From NCBI GenBank assembly GCA_012064385.1, contig QRDG01000062.1, positions 1,427,113 to 1,491,112 of the forward strand: DNA of 64,000 nucleotides, in the 5' to 3' direction. The notes beneath the pieces were generated by a model. The model was not told the origin of the DNA and made no database searches. It saw only the letters and a list, made by a program, of their open reading frames with translations. Source of the DNA: Puccinellia tenuiflora. Its lineage: Eukaryota; Streptophyta; Magnoliopsida; Poales; Poaceae. The position numbers were made by a program, and so were the translations under genes. Shown here piece by piece: positions 46,834 to 57,398 of this stretch (its first letter is position 1; every line of letters starts with the position of its first letter).

Positions 46834-47604
46834 GGACTACGGGGTACCAGAGAGGTGGAGAGGTGGCGGGAGGTGTTGTGGGATTTATTGGATTTTCTCC
46901 AATTTTTTGTTTAATTAAATTCCACCACGTGGCACCCATATATATAGGTGGAAGTGGACACCCCTCCTCCTTAGCTCCGCCATGTGGGACTAAAGAGAGG
47001 GAGGGGGAGGAGGTGGTCGGCCGGCCACCACTCCTTGGCCGAATCGGTTTGGGCCAAGGAGGGCCCAACCGCCCCCCTCCTTTCCTTCTTGGGGTGGCCG
47101 GCCCCCTAGTGGGTTGCCTCCCTCTAGAGGTGGCCCACTTAGGTGGGCTGCCCCAAAATTCGAAAATAAAACATTTTATTTAATAAATAATTTATTAAAT
47201 CAATAAATAAATGTATAATTTATTAATTAATATGTTTGTCTATTATTTAATTTATTTATTATAATATATAAATATTTAATTCTCCAATTAATTATTCATA
47301 CATTATCGAATTTATTTCCACCAATATATGAATATATATAATTCTCTAATTAATATATTCACATCATATATAAATTCCGGTGACTCCGAAACTCCTTCCG
47401 GATCACTTTGATACTCATTCGGATTTCATCGGAACTCTTCCGGTTCTCTCCTTTCCTATCTTCGGTAACTCCGATACTACCAGAATGATCTCCTAGCGTC
47501 GTAAAACCCTTAAGTCAGTTACCCTACGTTAAACCATAAACATATAGTCTCATTCCCTTTGCTATCACGATATTGACTTGCCCGAGATCCGATCATCTGG
47601 CATA
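46834..47604 (-). repeat. copia LTR C, left part, with an AT-rich block
   Basis: This is the 3'-side portion of an older minus-strand copia LTR. Its sequence joins exactly with 50625 after removal of the insertion at 47605-50619. It includes a TATA-like stretch (CCATATATATAGG, 46940) and about 200 bp (47160-47370) of almost pure A and T. The left end is lost at the LTR of element A. Confidence 0.75.
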
Positions 47605-48083
47605 TGAAGGGTCGCAGCATAGAAAACAAAAATTTTCCTACGCAAAGATAGCGGAATAAACCCAACATCTAGATCCGATCTACGAGAGGTTGGTAGCAAG
47701 AAGGAGATCGAATCTCACCCTCGAAGAAAACCGTGAGCGTTTTGTCGAGGCAGGGGTTGGCTAGTCGATCCCCGCAACTAGACTCGTCTAGTCGCGAGGA
47801 GCTGTATTATCCAAGCGCCGCACGAGCAACGCCTCCGAGAGATCCACATGTACAGCTCGATGAAGACTCCACGTTCTTGATCCCGCAAGAGGTGGTGGAG
47901 AGGCTCGAGATCAACAGCACGACGACGGTGGCGTGGTGTGTATGGTGGAGATTGGACAGGGCTTCGCCAAGCGGTGTCGGGAGAGAGGAGGAGGAGGGGG
48001 GTGCGGCTAGGGTAGGGAGGGGGCCGGCGGCTTGGCACCTTGGGGGGAGCCAAAGGGTGCGGCACCCCTCCCCTTGCCCCTCC
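47605..48083 (-). repeat. 3' LTR of copia element D, truncated
   Basis: It matches 48920-49398 nearly base for base and then diverges. Its first bases, TGAAGGGTCGC, form the outer end of the element, next to the target duplication. Confidence 0.9.
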
Positions 48084-48919
48084 ACATCTTGATATTGACG
48101 TGAGAGATCACCTTATCATGCTACCGTCGAGATCGTATCTAGGCATAAACCATAAGGTGCATAAAAAGGATTAACATCACATGCAATTCAATATTGTGAC
48201 ATGGTATAGCCTTTTCTTGTGCCTTTGATCTCCATCTCCAAAGCACCGGCATGATCTCCATCATCACCAGCTCAAACGCCATCACCATGGTTGTCTCCAC
48301 CAACTATTGCAACTACTACTATTGGCTACTCTTAGCAAATAAAGTAAAGCAATTACATGGTGATTAAAGTGACACGCAGGTCATACAATAAATCAAAGAC
48401 AACCATAAGGCTCCTGCCGGTTGCCGTACTCATCGACATGCAAGTCGTGACAATTACAAAACATGATCATTGCATACATCACATAATCATATCTTGAGGC
48501 CATACCATATCACAAACCCTGCAAAACAAGTTAGACGCCTCTACTTTGTTTATGCAATTTTTACGTGGCTTCTAATGGGTCAATAGATAGAACCGTTCTA
48601 ATCTACGCAAAGCCACAACGGTGATAAAATAGTTGCTGATTTACTCATCCTTTGAAAGGCCTTCCATTGAAAATTGCATCTTCACTAAAGCAAGAGAAAC
48701 AGACACCCGCCAGCCACTTATGCAAAACAAGTTGCATGTCAGTCGTGGAACCGGTCTCTCGTGCGTGGACGAGTAAAGTTGGTCCGGGCCGCTTCAATCT
48801 TACAATACCGCAAAGATGCAAAATGCACGCGAGAAGGTAGCAACTCAAATCATCAACGCCCACAACACTTGTGTCTAATCGCACCAACATCTACGAATAG
48901 ATCTAGGCTCTGATACCAC
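48084..48919 (-). mobile_element. leader of copia element D with primer-binding site
   Basis: Non-coding leader; the primer-binding site TGGTATCAGAGCC (minus) is at 48905-48917. It provides the intact reference for the leader of element A that is split by the Sirevirus. Confidence 0.88.
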
Positions 48920-50619
48920 TGAAGGGTCGCAGCATAGAAAACAAAAAATTTCGTACGCAAAGATAGCGGAATAAACCCAACATCTAGATCCGATCTACGA
49001 GAGGTTGGTAGCAAGAAGGAGATCGAATCTCACCCTCGAAGAAAACCGTGAGCGTTTTGTCGAGGCAGGGGTTGGCTAGTCGATCCCCGCAACTAGACTC
49101 GTCTAGTCGCGAGGAGATGTATTATCCAAGCGCCGCACGAGCAACGCCTCCGAGAGATCCACACGTACAGCTCGATGAAGACTCCACGTTCTTGATCCCG
49201 CAAGAGGTGGTGGAGAGGCTCGAGATCAACAGCACGACGACGGTGGCGTGGTGTGTATGGTGGATATTGGACAGGGCTTCGCCAAGCGGTGTCGGGAGAG
49301 AGGAGGAGGAGGGGGGTGCGGCTAGGGTAGGGAGGGGGCCGGCGGCTTGGCACCTTGGGGGGAGCCAAAGGGTGCGGCACCCCTCCCCTTGCCCCTCCTT
49401 ATATAGGAGGCCAAAGGGGGGTGCGCCCCTCCCTCTCCTAGGGCCGGCGCAAGGGGGGTGGCTTGGCCCCCAAGCCACCTCTAGGGTTTCGGCCGCCCCC
49501 CCCCCCCCTTTGCTTCTAGAAGCTTGGCCCGGGTGGGCCTATGGGGTGGTGGTGCGGCTGGCCCATTAGGCCAGCCCACTGCCCCTTCATACCATGTGGG
49601 CCCCATACTCCTATGGGCCCCACTTCTAGACCCCTCTAGAACCTTCTAGAACATTCCGGTACTTTACCGATAAATCCCCGAACCTTTCTTAACCTCCGGA
49701 AACAACTTTCCTTATATGAATCTTATTCTCCGGACCACTCCGGAACTCCTCGTGATGTCCGGGGTCCTATCCGGGACTCCGAATCAATATTCGTTCTCAC
49801 CATCAATTATCTCGAACCCTAACTACATCGAACGTTAAGTGTGTGACTCTGCGGGTTCGCGAATATGTCATATTAATAGCGGGACCGGGATGTCCATATT
49901 AATTCCTACATATTCGACGAAGTACTTTACTAGTCGAACCACAATGTCCGGGATTCAATTAATCCATATACGATTCCTTTTGTTTCACGATATATTACTT
50001 GTCCGAGATTCAATCCACCGATATCTCCATATCTGATTAATCTCGTTACCGACAAGTTCTCTTTACTCGTTCCCATAGAATAGGATCCCTTATGACTAGC
50101 CACTTAGTCATATGCTTGCAACGTTTGGATGCCATACTACCGAGAGGGCCCAGAGATATCTATCCAACTGTTGGATGAACAAATCCCAGTCTTGAAACAT
50201 GTCACCCAACAACCTATCATCGGAGAACCTGAAAGCCACCTTTATAATCACCCAGTTACGAAGTGACGTTTGATGTCCACAAAGCTCTCCTCCGATAAGC
50301 GGGAGTAACATAATCTCATGGTCTAAGGAAACTATATTTGACATCTATTTATTTTGAGTCTCGTCCATTATATCATCACCTATGATACAAACTTCGTTTA
50401 TTAAGTGATTCATAAATCCATGGTTAGGAAACATCTAACCATCACTTAATTAAACGAACTAGTCACAAGAGGAAAGACTAGGGACACATTACTGTTTATA
50501 TTCCACACATGTATTTGTTTCCGGTTAATACAATTCTAGCATGGAATTAAACATATCATGAACGGAGAAATATGATAAACAATAATCATTATTATTGCCT
50601 CTTGGGCATATCTCCAACA
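48920..50619 (-). repeat. 5' LTR of copia element D
   Basis: A 1,700-bp LTR, starting TGTTGGAGATATGCCC on the minus strand and ending CGACCCTTCA. A TATA box (CCTATATAAGG, minus) is near 49400. A 13-base C run is at about 49497. It is Angela-like but clearly different from LTR A. Confidence 0.88.
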
Positions 50620-51099
50620 GCATATCCATGCTTAGTTCTATCTCGTTACCGGTCAAGTCTCATTCAACTCGTTCCCGTGATCTTTCATCCCCATGACCTA
50701 GTCATACGCTGCGCAGCTTATTTGGATGAAGACTCACCGAGTGGGCTCAGAGTATCTCTCCGTCACGCGGAGGTGCAAATTCCGCTTCTTGATACATACT
50801 TCTCAACATATTACCTTTGCATACTTGAGCTGCACCTTTATGATCACCCTGTTACGGTGTGATAGTTGATACAGTCATGGTATCCTTCGGTGATAGTGAT
50901 TAGATTATTATCTCACGGTCTGAGGAATAAGTATCACGTTTCCTAATCATTACAACGGTGAACTTCGTGACTTGATCACGCTGTAATAATCGCTATTGGG
51001 TAACATCCATTACTTTCATTAACCCAATGAAATTACTCAATTGTGCCCGTGATTGGGAAACCTCAATCATCGGTTGACCAATGAACTAGCGTATCCTTA
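50620..51099 (-). repeat. copia LTR C, middle part
   Basis: It continues LTR C after element D (reading CATATCCATGCTTAGTTC). It ends at TTA (51097-51099), where the DNA transposon starts. Confidence 0.78.
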
Positions 51100-52162
51100 G
51101 AGCATCTCCACAGGGGGGGGTCGTAAAAGGGGCCGTAAAGCTCCTTTAGGGCGCAGGACAGAAAAACAGGCCACACCGAGGGGTCGCAAAGCCTTTGTCC
51201 GGCCCAAAATCTGTCTGGCATCGCGAACAGGGCCTCCAACTTTGGGGGCTGCCTTCGCGGTGCCGAACACTGTCCGGCCCGAGCCTCCGACAGATATGGC
51301 CCGCCCGTCATACACACGAAGCGAATAGCGCGAAAATTCCCCTACATTGCCGCGCCCCGCCAAAACCTCCTCTCTATTGCCGCATCGGCCGCCAAATCTT
51401 CCCTCCATTCTCACAAACCCCTCCCCTTCTACTGCCTCGCCGCCGTCGCCGCCCACCCCTTCACCTTGCTCGTCGCCGCCGCCGCCGGAGAGATCGTCGT
51501 CTACAACCTCTCGTCGGCTCCGATGGCGCCGGTGGGTCTGAGAAAGCCCACCCAAAGAAAATCCGTCAAGGCAAAGGGTTCGACGAGGGCCGTGGTGATG
51601 AAGTCGCCGGCGATGAAGGCGGAAGACCTGGAGTTGCCGTTCAACGAGGATGACTTGCGGCCGGCGGCGTCCGCTTTACGAGCAGGCCGCCGACTGCGCG
51701 CGAAATTGAGGCTAGCGGAAGCGGAGCTCCTCTCCGCCCAATCTGTAGGCGGCCCGAGCCAAACGAGCTCGTCGGCTCGCCCTCCTCGTCGATCGTCTCC
51801 ATCTTCCCCTAACTATTTCAACGATCCATCGTTGCCGGCGTTCCACCCATCGCGCTTCTCCAGTTCGCCGGACGAGGGGGTCGAGAGCCGGTGAGGCTGT
51901 TGCCCGTGCCTGTGTTGGCCGGTGAAACCATTTGGCCGTGCCTGTGTTGGCCGGTGAAACTATTTGGCCGGAACATTCGTGACCGGCCGGCTTTTGTATA
52001 TTTTGGGTTCGATTTGATCATTTGCTTTGGGGTCCGGCCGTTTAGGGAGTGCCGGTGTGGAAGGGAAAAAAAGCGCCGGACAAGTGTCCGACACCCTCTA
52101 ATTGGGCCTCCAGTGGAGGTGTGCCGGACACAATTTAGGCACCCCCGGTGGAGATGCTCTTA
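51097..52162. mobile_element. PIF/Harbinger-type DNA transposon, non-autonomous, TSD TTA
   Basis: The element covers 51100-52159 (1,060 bp). Terminal inverted repeats are GAGCATCTCCACAGGGGG and its complement with one or two mismatches, flanked by TTA at 51097-51099 and 52160-52162. Three-base TWA duplications and this GAGCATCTCC terminus are typical of PIF/Harbinger elements in grasses. A plus frame at 51466-51894 (142 codons; or from the ATG at 51523) encodes a basic, serine-rich peptide with no transposase motif. It may be the first exon of an accessory ORF or a captured fragment. Confidence 0.85.
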
Positions 52163-52295
52163 TACTTGCTAGGGAATACCACACATGTATTAATGTTTCC
52201 TCTTAATACAGTTATAGCATGGTATAAAACTAATTATAAACTTTAATAAGATATTACAATAAACTCATTTATTTATTTGGCTCTAGGGCAGATTT
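52160..52295 (-). repeat. copia LTR C, 5' end
   Basis: Minus-strand reading gives CTGCCCTAGAGCCAAATAAATAAATG, comparable to the ATGCCCTAGAGGCAATAATAAA start of Angela-like LTRs. The terminal TGTTGG is degraded, so the border at about 52295 is approximate. It marks the right edge of the transposon island. Confidence 0.65.
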
Positions 52296-52584
52296 TTCTT
52301 TCTTTTCTTGACCTGGTTGTATGAGAATCTTCTCTCCATTTTACTCCAGTTTCATCGTGTGATAAAGCGGAATGTGTCGGTAGAGAAGTTTTCCCGTTGT
52401 TGCCTCCTGAATCCTGATGACATACGGGTCGGGTCCCACGCCAAGACTCCACTCCCCGGCCGGTCATGTCGCGTCGTCTCGGTGACCCTGACCAGTGACC
52501 ACTACACCGAACCATCGTATTCGTATACCCACTAGCAGCAGCGCCTCAACAAGTTACAGTCTCCCCCCTCACGAGCACCCTGCC
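52296..52584 (+). promoter_or_regulatory. promoter and 5' UTR of the NHL gene
   Basis: About 290 bp lie between the transposon edge and the start codon. The part from 52540 is C-rich, like a grass 5' UTR. I see no clear TATA box. If the transcript starts here, the copia LTR lies within the proximal promoter. Confidence 0.4.
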
Positions 52585-55408
52585 ATGGCCGCACCTCCGC
52601 GCGCCCTCCCCGGGCACTCCCTCGCCGTCCTCGTCCTTTTCCCGCTACTAACCTCCGCCGGACTCGTCCTCGAGGACGGCTACACCGTCTCCACGGTTGC
52701 CGACCTCAACCCGCGCCCCCCCGCCTCCTCCTCCTCCGGGGTCCACCCCTACGCGCTCCTCCCGCGGCCCCACGCCGGGCACCTCCTCCTCCTCGACTCC
52801 ACCGGATCTGCGCTCTACACCCTCGCCCTCCCCGTCTCCGCCGACGGCGAGCCGCGGAGGCTCGCGGGGGGCATCGACACGTTCGGTCGCCCCCGCAGCA
52901 TCGCCGTCGACGGCGCCGACAACGTCTACGTAGCCGACCGCGACCACGGCGCCATCCGCAAGGTCGCGTCCTCCGGTGAGTGCAGTCGTCCTGCCTGCTC
53001 CTTTGTTCCATCGTTCGTTAGGGTTTTGTTAGGGTTTGGTCGATGTGGACCATTCGTGTGAATATTGGTGACGATGGGTTAATAATAGGGCTTCTTCCCT
53101 GTTACGGCCGCATTAATGCCCATGTTGGAACGTTGTGCACCTGTCGCTTTCGTGGCGATCAGGTTGGGCTCGCTATGCTAATGTTCTCCGATTCAAATTT
53201 TCCTCACGGTTTCGCTCCTAAATCGGATTCGCTCATAAGTTACTTTTACATTGGTTGAACTGAACAATTTATCAGCGCGTGGTTCAGGATGACTCTTAGT
53301 AATTGGCAAGGTCGCGATTCCATAAGCACACCAAACACTCAGCTTTCCATGGCCCCATAGTTTTTCATGAGCCTGCCATTTGTCGGTGGTTTTGAATCTC
53401 ATTTCGTATGATATCATGATTGCAAAACTTATCTCACCAGTCGCCACCGCTAAGCTCTGCCATTGCAAAACTAAGAAATGGATATTTCATTGTCTCGTGT
53501 GTTGGGTTTTTCCACTTCAAAAGGAAAAATGTACTACTGACCTAACCTTAATTACTGAAAAATAGATAAAAGTAAATGACAGTATTCTTCTCTACTTTAT
53601 TGAGAGGGGTCGGCCCCTTTATATAGTAGCAACAAGCCAGTAAATCTGTTCAAACTCTAATACGATCTCTAAACTGACTGGACTCTTTCCTAACAAAGTT
53701 GCTTAATCAACTAGGACTAGACTCCATGTTGGATGGGCTGGCCCACATAACATCCTGTCTTAAAGGTTGTATTGCATCCATGTATAATAATGCTCTGTAG
53801 AGTTAAGCAGGCTTGTCAATTTTGAGTACATGGAAAAGATAAGTTATGTTAGCATTTTTGGCCAACAGTGTCTCATATCTGCTGATTTATTCTGTAAATG
53901 TATAATTGGTAGGTTATACTACTACAATTGCTGGAGGGTACACAGCAGGGACTGGTCACAGGGATGGACCTGCACAGAATGCTACCTTTTCCCCAGACTT
54001 TGAGCTAGTTTATGTCCCCAAAATTTGTGCACTGTTGGTTTCTGACAGAGGAAATCGATTGATTAGACAAATCAATCTAAAGCCGGAAGATTGTGCACAT
54101 GAGACACATAAAGGTTAGTGCTGATGGAGTTTCAACTTGTGTTAGCATTTACCTTCACCCCACTGAATTACTACTGTTTCAACGTTGAGATGCTCTTGAT
54201 TTTGTTCTCGCAACCTAGTATATTAGCAAGTTGTAGCTTTCATGATCAAGTGAGTTCCCTCATCTGGATATGCAGCAGAGATTCCTATAGGTCCATGCCT
54301 GTAGAGTATTTGCATACAGAATTATGTGTTAATTTATATAACATCTTTGTTGGGATGTGTCAAGGTGTTAGACAATTTAGCACTTCTACTGAATATTTAA
54401 CTTCTTTGTTATTCAAACTGTGTTATGTTCATTGTATTGGAGATTGGAGCGATGAATACATGATACTTCTCTTCGAGACTGTTAGGTCATAACATTTTTT
54501 CCGTGTGTTTTGTATAGTTTGTTAGCAATACCTCCTAACGTGATAGTGAGACTACTGATATGGTGTTTGCATAATATTTCATTGATTGTTCTACTAATAT
54601 CATGTTGTAAAAGTTGTTATTGTCTCACACTGTTGCTATTGTTTTCATGAACTTACAGGCTTGGGAACTACAACTGTGTCAATCATTGCAATCTTCGGTG
54701 CGCTGTTTGGTTCAGTTATTGGGTTCTTAGTCCGGCATTTCTACCCCTTCCATGTGAGTCTGATACTGCTTCCTTCATTACTCCAGAAATATCGACACAG
54801 TAATTAAGACGGTGTAACCTGAAACATGTAGGCAGGAAGTCTCCATCAACCGCTTTTTCAGCAGGATACAGAAACAATACAAGAGAACCCAGAGGAAGGC
54901 CGCCCTGATCTGCTTCTCCGACATCAGAAGCGCAGTTGCTAACTCCATGCTTTATGCCCTCCTGCTCAAACTAATTAGAGTTAGTCTTGGCTACCTTACT
55001 GTTCTGTCAAGTAGTATTAGGCTAGAGCGAGGAGTTCCCTGCAAGCCTTCTCCTTCTCTTGTTGATCTAAACAAGGATGGTGCTGCTCCTGTCATTGATC
55101 TTGACACCAGAGCATTGCCCTCTACTGAGATTTTGGGGGATTTCATTGGTTTTGATGGCGACAGCGATACAGATGAGGGCAATGAATCTGCCTTCGATGG
55201 TACTGCTCAGGAGGGGGATCAAGAGCCATCCCTTGACAGGGACTTATGGACGCTTCTTGATAACCCACAAGGCAGCTCTAAGAAAATCGATAACATGATT
55301 GAGGCCAACTTATTGGACTTTTCAGGTCAAGACAAGTATTGCAGCCCAACTGTCAATTATTCAGGTGTAAGCAGGAGGAGGTCGCATGGAGATAGCAAAG
55401 TTCTCTGA
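52585..55408 (+). CDS. NHL-repeat single-pass membrane protein, 4 exons (419 aa)
   Basis: Coding exons are 52585-52975, 53913-54113, 54659-54753 and 54836-55408 (1,260 bp in one frame); all introns are GT-AG. Residues 1-25 form a likely signal peptide (LAVLVLFPLL). Residues about 50-80 and 99-127 are beta-propeller-like; the second is an NHL motif (GRPRSIAVDGADNVYVADRD). Residues 131-197 carry TIAGG, GHRDGPAQNATFSPDFELVY and SDRGNRLIRQI, conserved in plant NHL proteins. Residues about 200-223 are a membrane span (VSIIAIFGALFGSVIGFLV). The C-terminal 190 residues are polar, with an acidic stretch. The family (for example Arabidopsis At1g70280) is of unclear function. No stops or frameshifts are seen. 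It is convergent with the TPS gene. Confidence 0.85.
53577..53752 (-). repeat. possible small solo LTR or TRIM remnant in NHL intron 1
   Basis: On the minus strand the segment starts TGTTATGTGGGCC, contains a TATA box (CTATATAAAGGGG) followed by CTCTCAATAAAG, and ends ACTGTCA, so it looks like a short LTR. I could not find a matching target duplication, so the ends are uncertain. Confidence 0.4.
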
Positions 55409-57398
55409 TACTACCGTGGAGCATGCACGGTGGTCTATAGGTGAATATCAGAGTTGCGTTGGTATCTTACTATAGTTGTGCGTGCTTAAATAACTGAAAA
55501 ACAACTGTGTCCGTATTTGCTGCACTGGTGAAGGCAGGAGATGTAAAATAAGTACGTATAAGAACCGTGCTCTTATCTTCTGTGGTAGTGGCATGTAACC
55601 ATCTAATCTAATTAGTGTTAACCTTTATGGAGTTATTGTGTACACTGCTCTCTAATTGTTGTTTGTCCAACCACCCAGATTCTCGTTCCGGTGCTTGCTA
55701 AGATCGAGTTGATCCTTTCATTTAATGTGTGCTTGTTAACCTGCGTAAGTAGATGCACCAAATATTTACATGAATACCGCTCCTGTAAATACTCCACTTT
55801 GTTAGTTATTTGGTCAACCAAGGTAGTGAGTAATTTCGTCAATGCCACTTTGTGAGTTACGCTGCCAAAGTGGCACTTCTATCAACTTTTAGTCAATGGG
55901 AGAGGGAGCAATTTCATTTCATCATAAGTTTGGTCAAACCAGCAGCCAAAATTATTGCATTTCGGTCCAAGTCCAGTCCAGCGGGGCTCTTATTCTTTCC
56001 TCCTCTCTCTCCTAAGCAGCTTTGAGAGTCGCTGCACGTGCTCTGACATCTTCCCTCTCTTCTCCGCTGGCTCTGCCCGTCGGAGATAGGGCGGGGCAGG
56101 GATCCAGCCCCTCGCTGCAAATAATAGTTTTAGGGTGTGTTGTTCCTACGTGGTGTTGGCGTCATGCCGCTTTCCTAGCGCTTGCATAGTCAGCTTGCGA
56201 GCTACGGTTATGGCTGAATGAAGCCTTCCCTCAGCGGTCTCCCAGTGTAAGCTCGAGGGAGATCTACAGCTCCTTCTCTTCCCCACCGTCAAGCTGTGAG
56301 GATCAACATAGTGCACTAGCGTCAGTTGCTTTGGTAGCCACTCCGTGATCTGGTGGTGTGCTCAGCACGGTGCACCAGCATCGGTGGTTTAGGCCAGGGC
56401 CTTTTCTTCCTCTTGAAGTGGACGATCTTCAACCTCAGCGCGGGAGCTTACGCAGGCGTGACCCCAAGTGGCAAGGTCTCCAGTGGTGATGCTAGCACCT
56501 AGGCCTTGGGGTCTCCAGCAACCGTCACCGAAGATGATGGAGAGGTTTTAGTTCTTAAGTCGAAGGTCCTATTTGTAAAGTCAAAGGATAGTTCTGTAAT
56601 TTCTCTTTTTCTTGGGGTCATCTATATAAATTTGTATCATCCGCCTTACTTATTAATGCATTCTAGGCCCTCCCGCTAAAAAAACTTTGCATTTCTATCA
56701 TCTTTTATGCATTGCATAGTTTTTTTTTTTTTTTGAGAAATATGCATTGTATAGCTGAGCTCGCTGCAAAGCATTTACTTTGCTTAAAATGAAACAAAAC
56801 AAAACAAAACAAAACATTGTGCTTCTAAGTACCAAAAAACTTCGAAAATCCAACCTGGAACACACTACCTCTAATATCTTGATAACATTCTATGCCCACC
56901 TAGTGCCAGATTAGACTCAGCTTACAGGACAAAGAACTGAGCCTAGAACCATTGAACAAATCAAATAAGAACAAGACTATCCAAGTAGGCAGCACATCAT
57001 CCACGCTTAAGGTGACGGACTAGACTACTTGACCTACTGCTGCAAGCCATCATTTACTAACAGGATGCGAAGTAAGTTAGAACTGATAATGTAAGTTTGT
57101 CCAAGAAAAGTTCAGAAAGCTAACACAATCAAATAGGGGAGGAGATTAGATTCAGAAGCAAACCACTAGTAAGCCAAGGGCTTTTCTTTCACGCCGCAAA
57201 TTCTGTGATCAAGAGCACTCCTTCCCTACCAAAAAACTACCAAAATATTCGCCACCTAACTTCAAATGGCAAACTTGACCTTGCAGGTTCGGATGGTGGT
57301 GGTGATTCATGTTGGCTAGTCTAGAATTCTGGGCGACACATTGCGGATTAGGACCTTGGTATGTACACGCTTCATAGCTAGCAGGTCCAGCTGGTGGC
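55409..57398. other. intergenic region between the convergent genes
   Basis: It holds the 3' UTR of the NHL gene (to about 55650, end not defined), then no coding frame that I can support. The part 56130-56690 is a GC-richer block ending in TATTAATGCATTCTAGGCCC and CTAAAAAAAC, which could be the 3' end of a non-LTR retrotransposon. There is a T run at 56719-56733 and a short (AAAAC)n tract at 56793-56815. The right part (57000-57398) should contain the 3' UTR of the TPS gene. Confidence 0.5.
56130..56690 (+). repeat. possible LINE-like 3' end
   Basis: The block has no long frame. Its last 100 bases (TCTGTAATTTCTC ... TATAAATTTGTATC ... ATTAATGCA, then A-rich) resemble 3' tails of plant LINEs. 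No reverse transcriptase text and no target duplication were recognised. Confidence 0.3.

Larger units (their letters stand above)
47600..50624 (-). mobile_element. deleted copia element D with TSD GCATA, inserted in LTR C
   Basis: The element (47605-50619) is flanked by GCATA at 47600-47604 and 50620-50624. It consists of the terminal 479 bp of a 3' LTR (47605-48083), 836 bp of leader (48084-48919) and a complete 5' LTR (48920-50619). Gag, pol and most of the 3' LTR are gone. The leader is the same type as that of element A. An internal deletion between LTR and leader explains the structure; the break is clean (GCCCCTCC then ACATCTTG) at 48083. Confidence 0.9.

Noticed and set aside
54836..54950. 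Alternative acceptor four bases upstream in the NHL gene (at 54831/54832)
   Set aside because: Using it shifts the frame and gives an early stop near 54942. The GCAG acceptor before 54836 keeps 191 further codons open.
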